DNA of 6,389 nucleotides, from positions 1 to 6,389 of the forward strand of contig CANGFL010000083.1 of the NCBI GenBank assembly GCA_947453015.1, given 5' to 3'. The position numbers and the translations under genes were made by a program. The DNA comes from Oxalobacteraceae bacterium. GTDB lineage: Bacteria > Pseudomonadota > Gammaproteobacteria > Burkholderiales > Burkholderiaceae_D. The notes below the pieces were generated by a model. That model was not told where the DNA came from and ran no database searches. It saw only the letters and a program-made list of their open reading frames with translations. Positions 5,375 through 6,389 of this stretch are shown here, piece by piece (the first letter of the stretch is position 1; every line of letters begins with the position of its first letter).

Positions 5375-6389
5375 TTAGCGCTGCATGGATTCCCACACTT
5401 TCTGTAGTCGTTTCACCGACACAGGCATCGGTGTCTTCAGCTCTTGGGCAAACAACGAGACCCGTAGTTCTTCTAACATCCAGCGAAACTCTTGCATTTT
5501 TGGGTCGCCATGCACGCCACTCTTCAATGCGCGCTGCCATGGCATAGCGGCTTGCTGCCATTCGCTCATTAACCGCGCATCGCGCGTAGGATCGGTCCTC
5601 AACTTATCTAACCTGACTTGCACGGCTTTCAAGTACCGCGGGAAATGAGCGAGTTGCCCATGCTCCGTCTCCACCACAAAACGTTTGTGTATCAGTGACT
5701 GTAGTTGCGCTTGCATGTCGGCCTGCGCGGCTGTGTGTGCTTTCAGTGCTTGCAGCTTTTTAGGCAAGGTATGGTATTCACCTAAAATCTGTCCAATCAA
5801 ACGCGCTATTTCATTGACCAATAAATTCAGCCGCGCCTTACCTTCGTCACGCCTCTGATTAAATTCGTTGGCATTCGTCGGTAGTGGTAATTGCAAACAA
5901 GCGCGCGTCAGACCTGCTTGTATGATTTGATCGCGTAATTCTTCTTGCGAACCCAGCGCCATAAACTGCATACCCATTTGCTGTAAACCGGTGACATTTT
6001 TTTCAAGATATTTGAGTTGCTCTTTTAGCTGTAGCGAAAACAAGCGCTGCAGGCCATATCTATGGAAAGTAGCGGCTTCATTCGGATCATCAAATACTTC
6101 AAGATCACAATGCGTTACACGATCAACCAAGGCAGGAAATCCAATCAAAGTTTGTTTACCTTGTTGAATTTCGAGTAACTCAGGCAAAGCATCGAACGAC
6201 CACGTCGTTAACTGTTGAAAATTGGCCGGTCCAGCTGCACTACGACTTTGCGTAGGTTTGGTACTAACTGCGGCACTCGTACTAACAGCATTGTCAACGG
6301 GTACTGCTTGCTCAGCGATTTTTTGAAACTGCTCGCGAGCCTGCGTACCTAACTCTGCTTGCAATGCCGAGAGGTTGCGCCCCATATCC
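5375..6389 (-). CDS. hrpA: ATP-dependent RNA helicase HrpA, C-terminal part (5' end outside window)
   Basis: The last 338 codons of a large DEAH-box RNA helicase (whole proteins are about 1,300 residues). The reading frame continues upstream past the window edge: the codon before the first visible ATG is GAT, so MGRNLSALQAELG is internal. The visible part is the HrpA-specific C-terminal domain (DUF3418). It shows GRNLSALQAEL, a TTWSFDALPE segment, GFPALVDRVTHCDLEVFDDPNEA, and RLFSLQLKEQLKYLEKNV, then a helical, Arg/Leu-rich tail ending WESMQR; all match the family as I remember it. A Ser/Thr/Ala-rich linker (about 30 visible residues, around AVSTSAAVSTKPTQSRSA) between the GRNL motif and the SFDALPE segment varies between species. 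HrpA is a cytosolic 3'-to-5' helicase linked in E. coli to fimbrial mRNA processing and to clearing stalled ribosomes. The helicase motifs are not in the window. The C-terminus appears complete. Confidence 0.95.
   Translation of the reverse strand, partial: DMGRNLSALQAELGTQAREQFQKIAEQAVPVDNAVSTSAAVSTKPTQSRSAAGPANFQQLTTWSFDALPELLEIQQGKQTLIGFPALVDRVTHCDLEVFDDPNEAATFHRYGLQRLFSLQLKEQLKYLEKNVTGLQQMGMQFMALGSQEELRDQIIQAGLTRACLQLPLPTNANEFNQRRDEGKARLNLLVNEIARLIGQILGEYHTLPKKLQALKAHTAAQADMQAQLQSLIHKRFVVETEHGQLAHFPRYLKAVQVRLDKLRTDPTRDARLMSEWQQAAMPWQRALKSGVHGDPKMQEFRWMLEELRVSLFAQELKTPMPVSVKRLQKVWESMQR

Noticed and set aside
6383..6385. ATG at the right edge as the start of a 336-residue protein
   Set aside because: The frame stays open to the window edge and MGRNL is an internal motif of HrpA, so the gene is truncated by the window rather than starting here.

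Overview
The window looks like ordinary chromosome from a betaproteobacterium, most likely Burkholderiales. The Dcd protein and the 750-residue basic amino-acid decarboxylase read, from memory, almost like their Burkholderia/Oxalobacteraceae counterparts, and the partial HrpA has the C-terminal domain typical of proteobacterial HrpA. Base composition is moderate rather than very GC-rich, which would suit an Oxalobacteraceae-like genome better than Burkholderia itself; this placement is inference. No IS element, tRNA, rRNA, CRISPR array or prophage gene was seen.

Left part, plus strand: thyA (thymidylate synthase) and folA (dihydrofolate reductase) overlap by one base and form a translationally coupled pair. 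After a 145-base gap carrying a short direct repeat, a pyrimidine tract and a small hairpin comes a monocistronic-looking gene for a fold-type I PLP-dependent Orn/Lys/Arg decarboxylase. It ends in a 30-base perfect palindrome that can terminate transcription from both directions.

Right part, minus strand, in transcription order: the 3' end of hrpA (DEAH-box RNA helicase, cut by the window edge), a 99-base gap, a 305-residue protein of no familiar bacterial family, a 36-base gap, then dcd (dCTP deaminase), which runs into the same palindromic terminator.

Three of the genes serve one pathway: Dcd makes dUTP (the precursor of dUMP), ThyA methylates dUMP to dTMP, and FolA regenerates the folate that ThyA oxidises. 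The decarboxylase belongs to polyamine formation or acid resistance and hrpA to RNA/ribosome maintenance.

The surprising item is the 305-residue protein at 5275..4358. Its C-terminal half (about residues 139-275) can be aligned by eye with the eukaryotic RGS (regulator of G-protein signalling) domain, including several positions that contact G-alpha in animal RGS proteins. It is preceded by a long, low-complexity, probably disordered and basic N-terminal half. Bacteria lack heterotrimeric G proteins, so this is either a protein acting on a eukaryotic host or an RGS fold put to another use.
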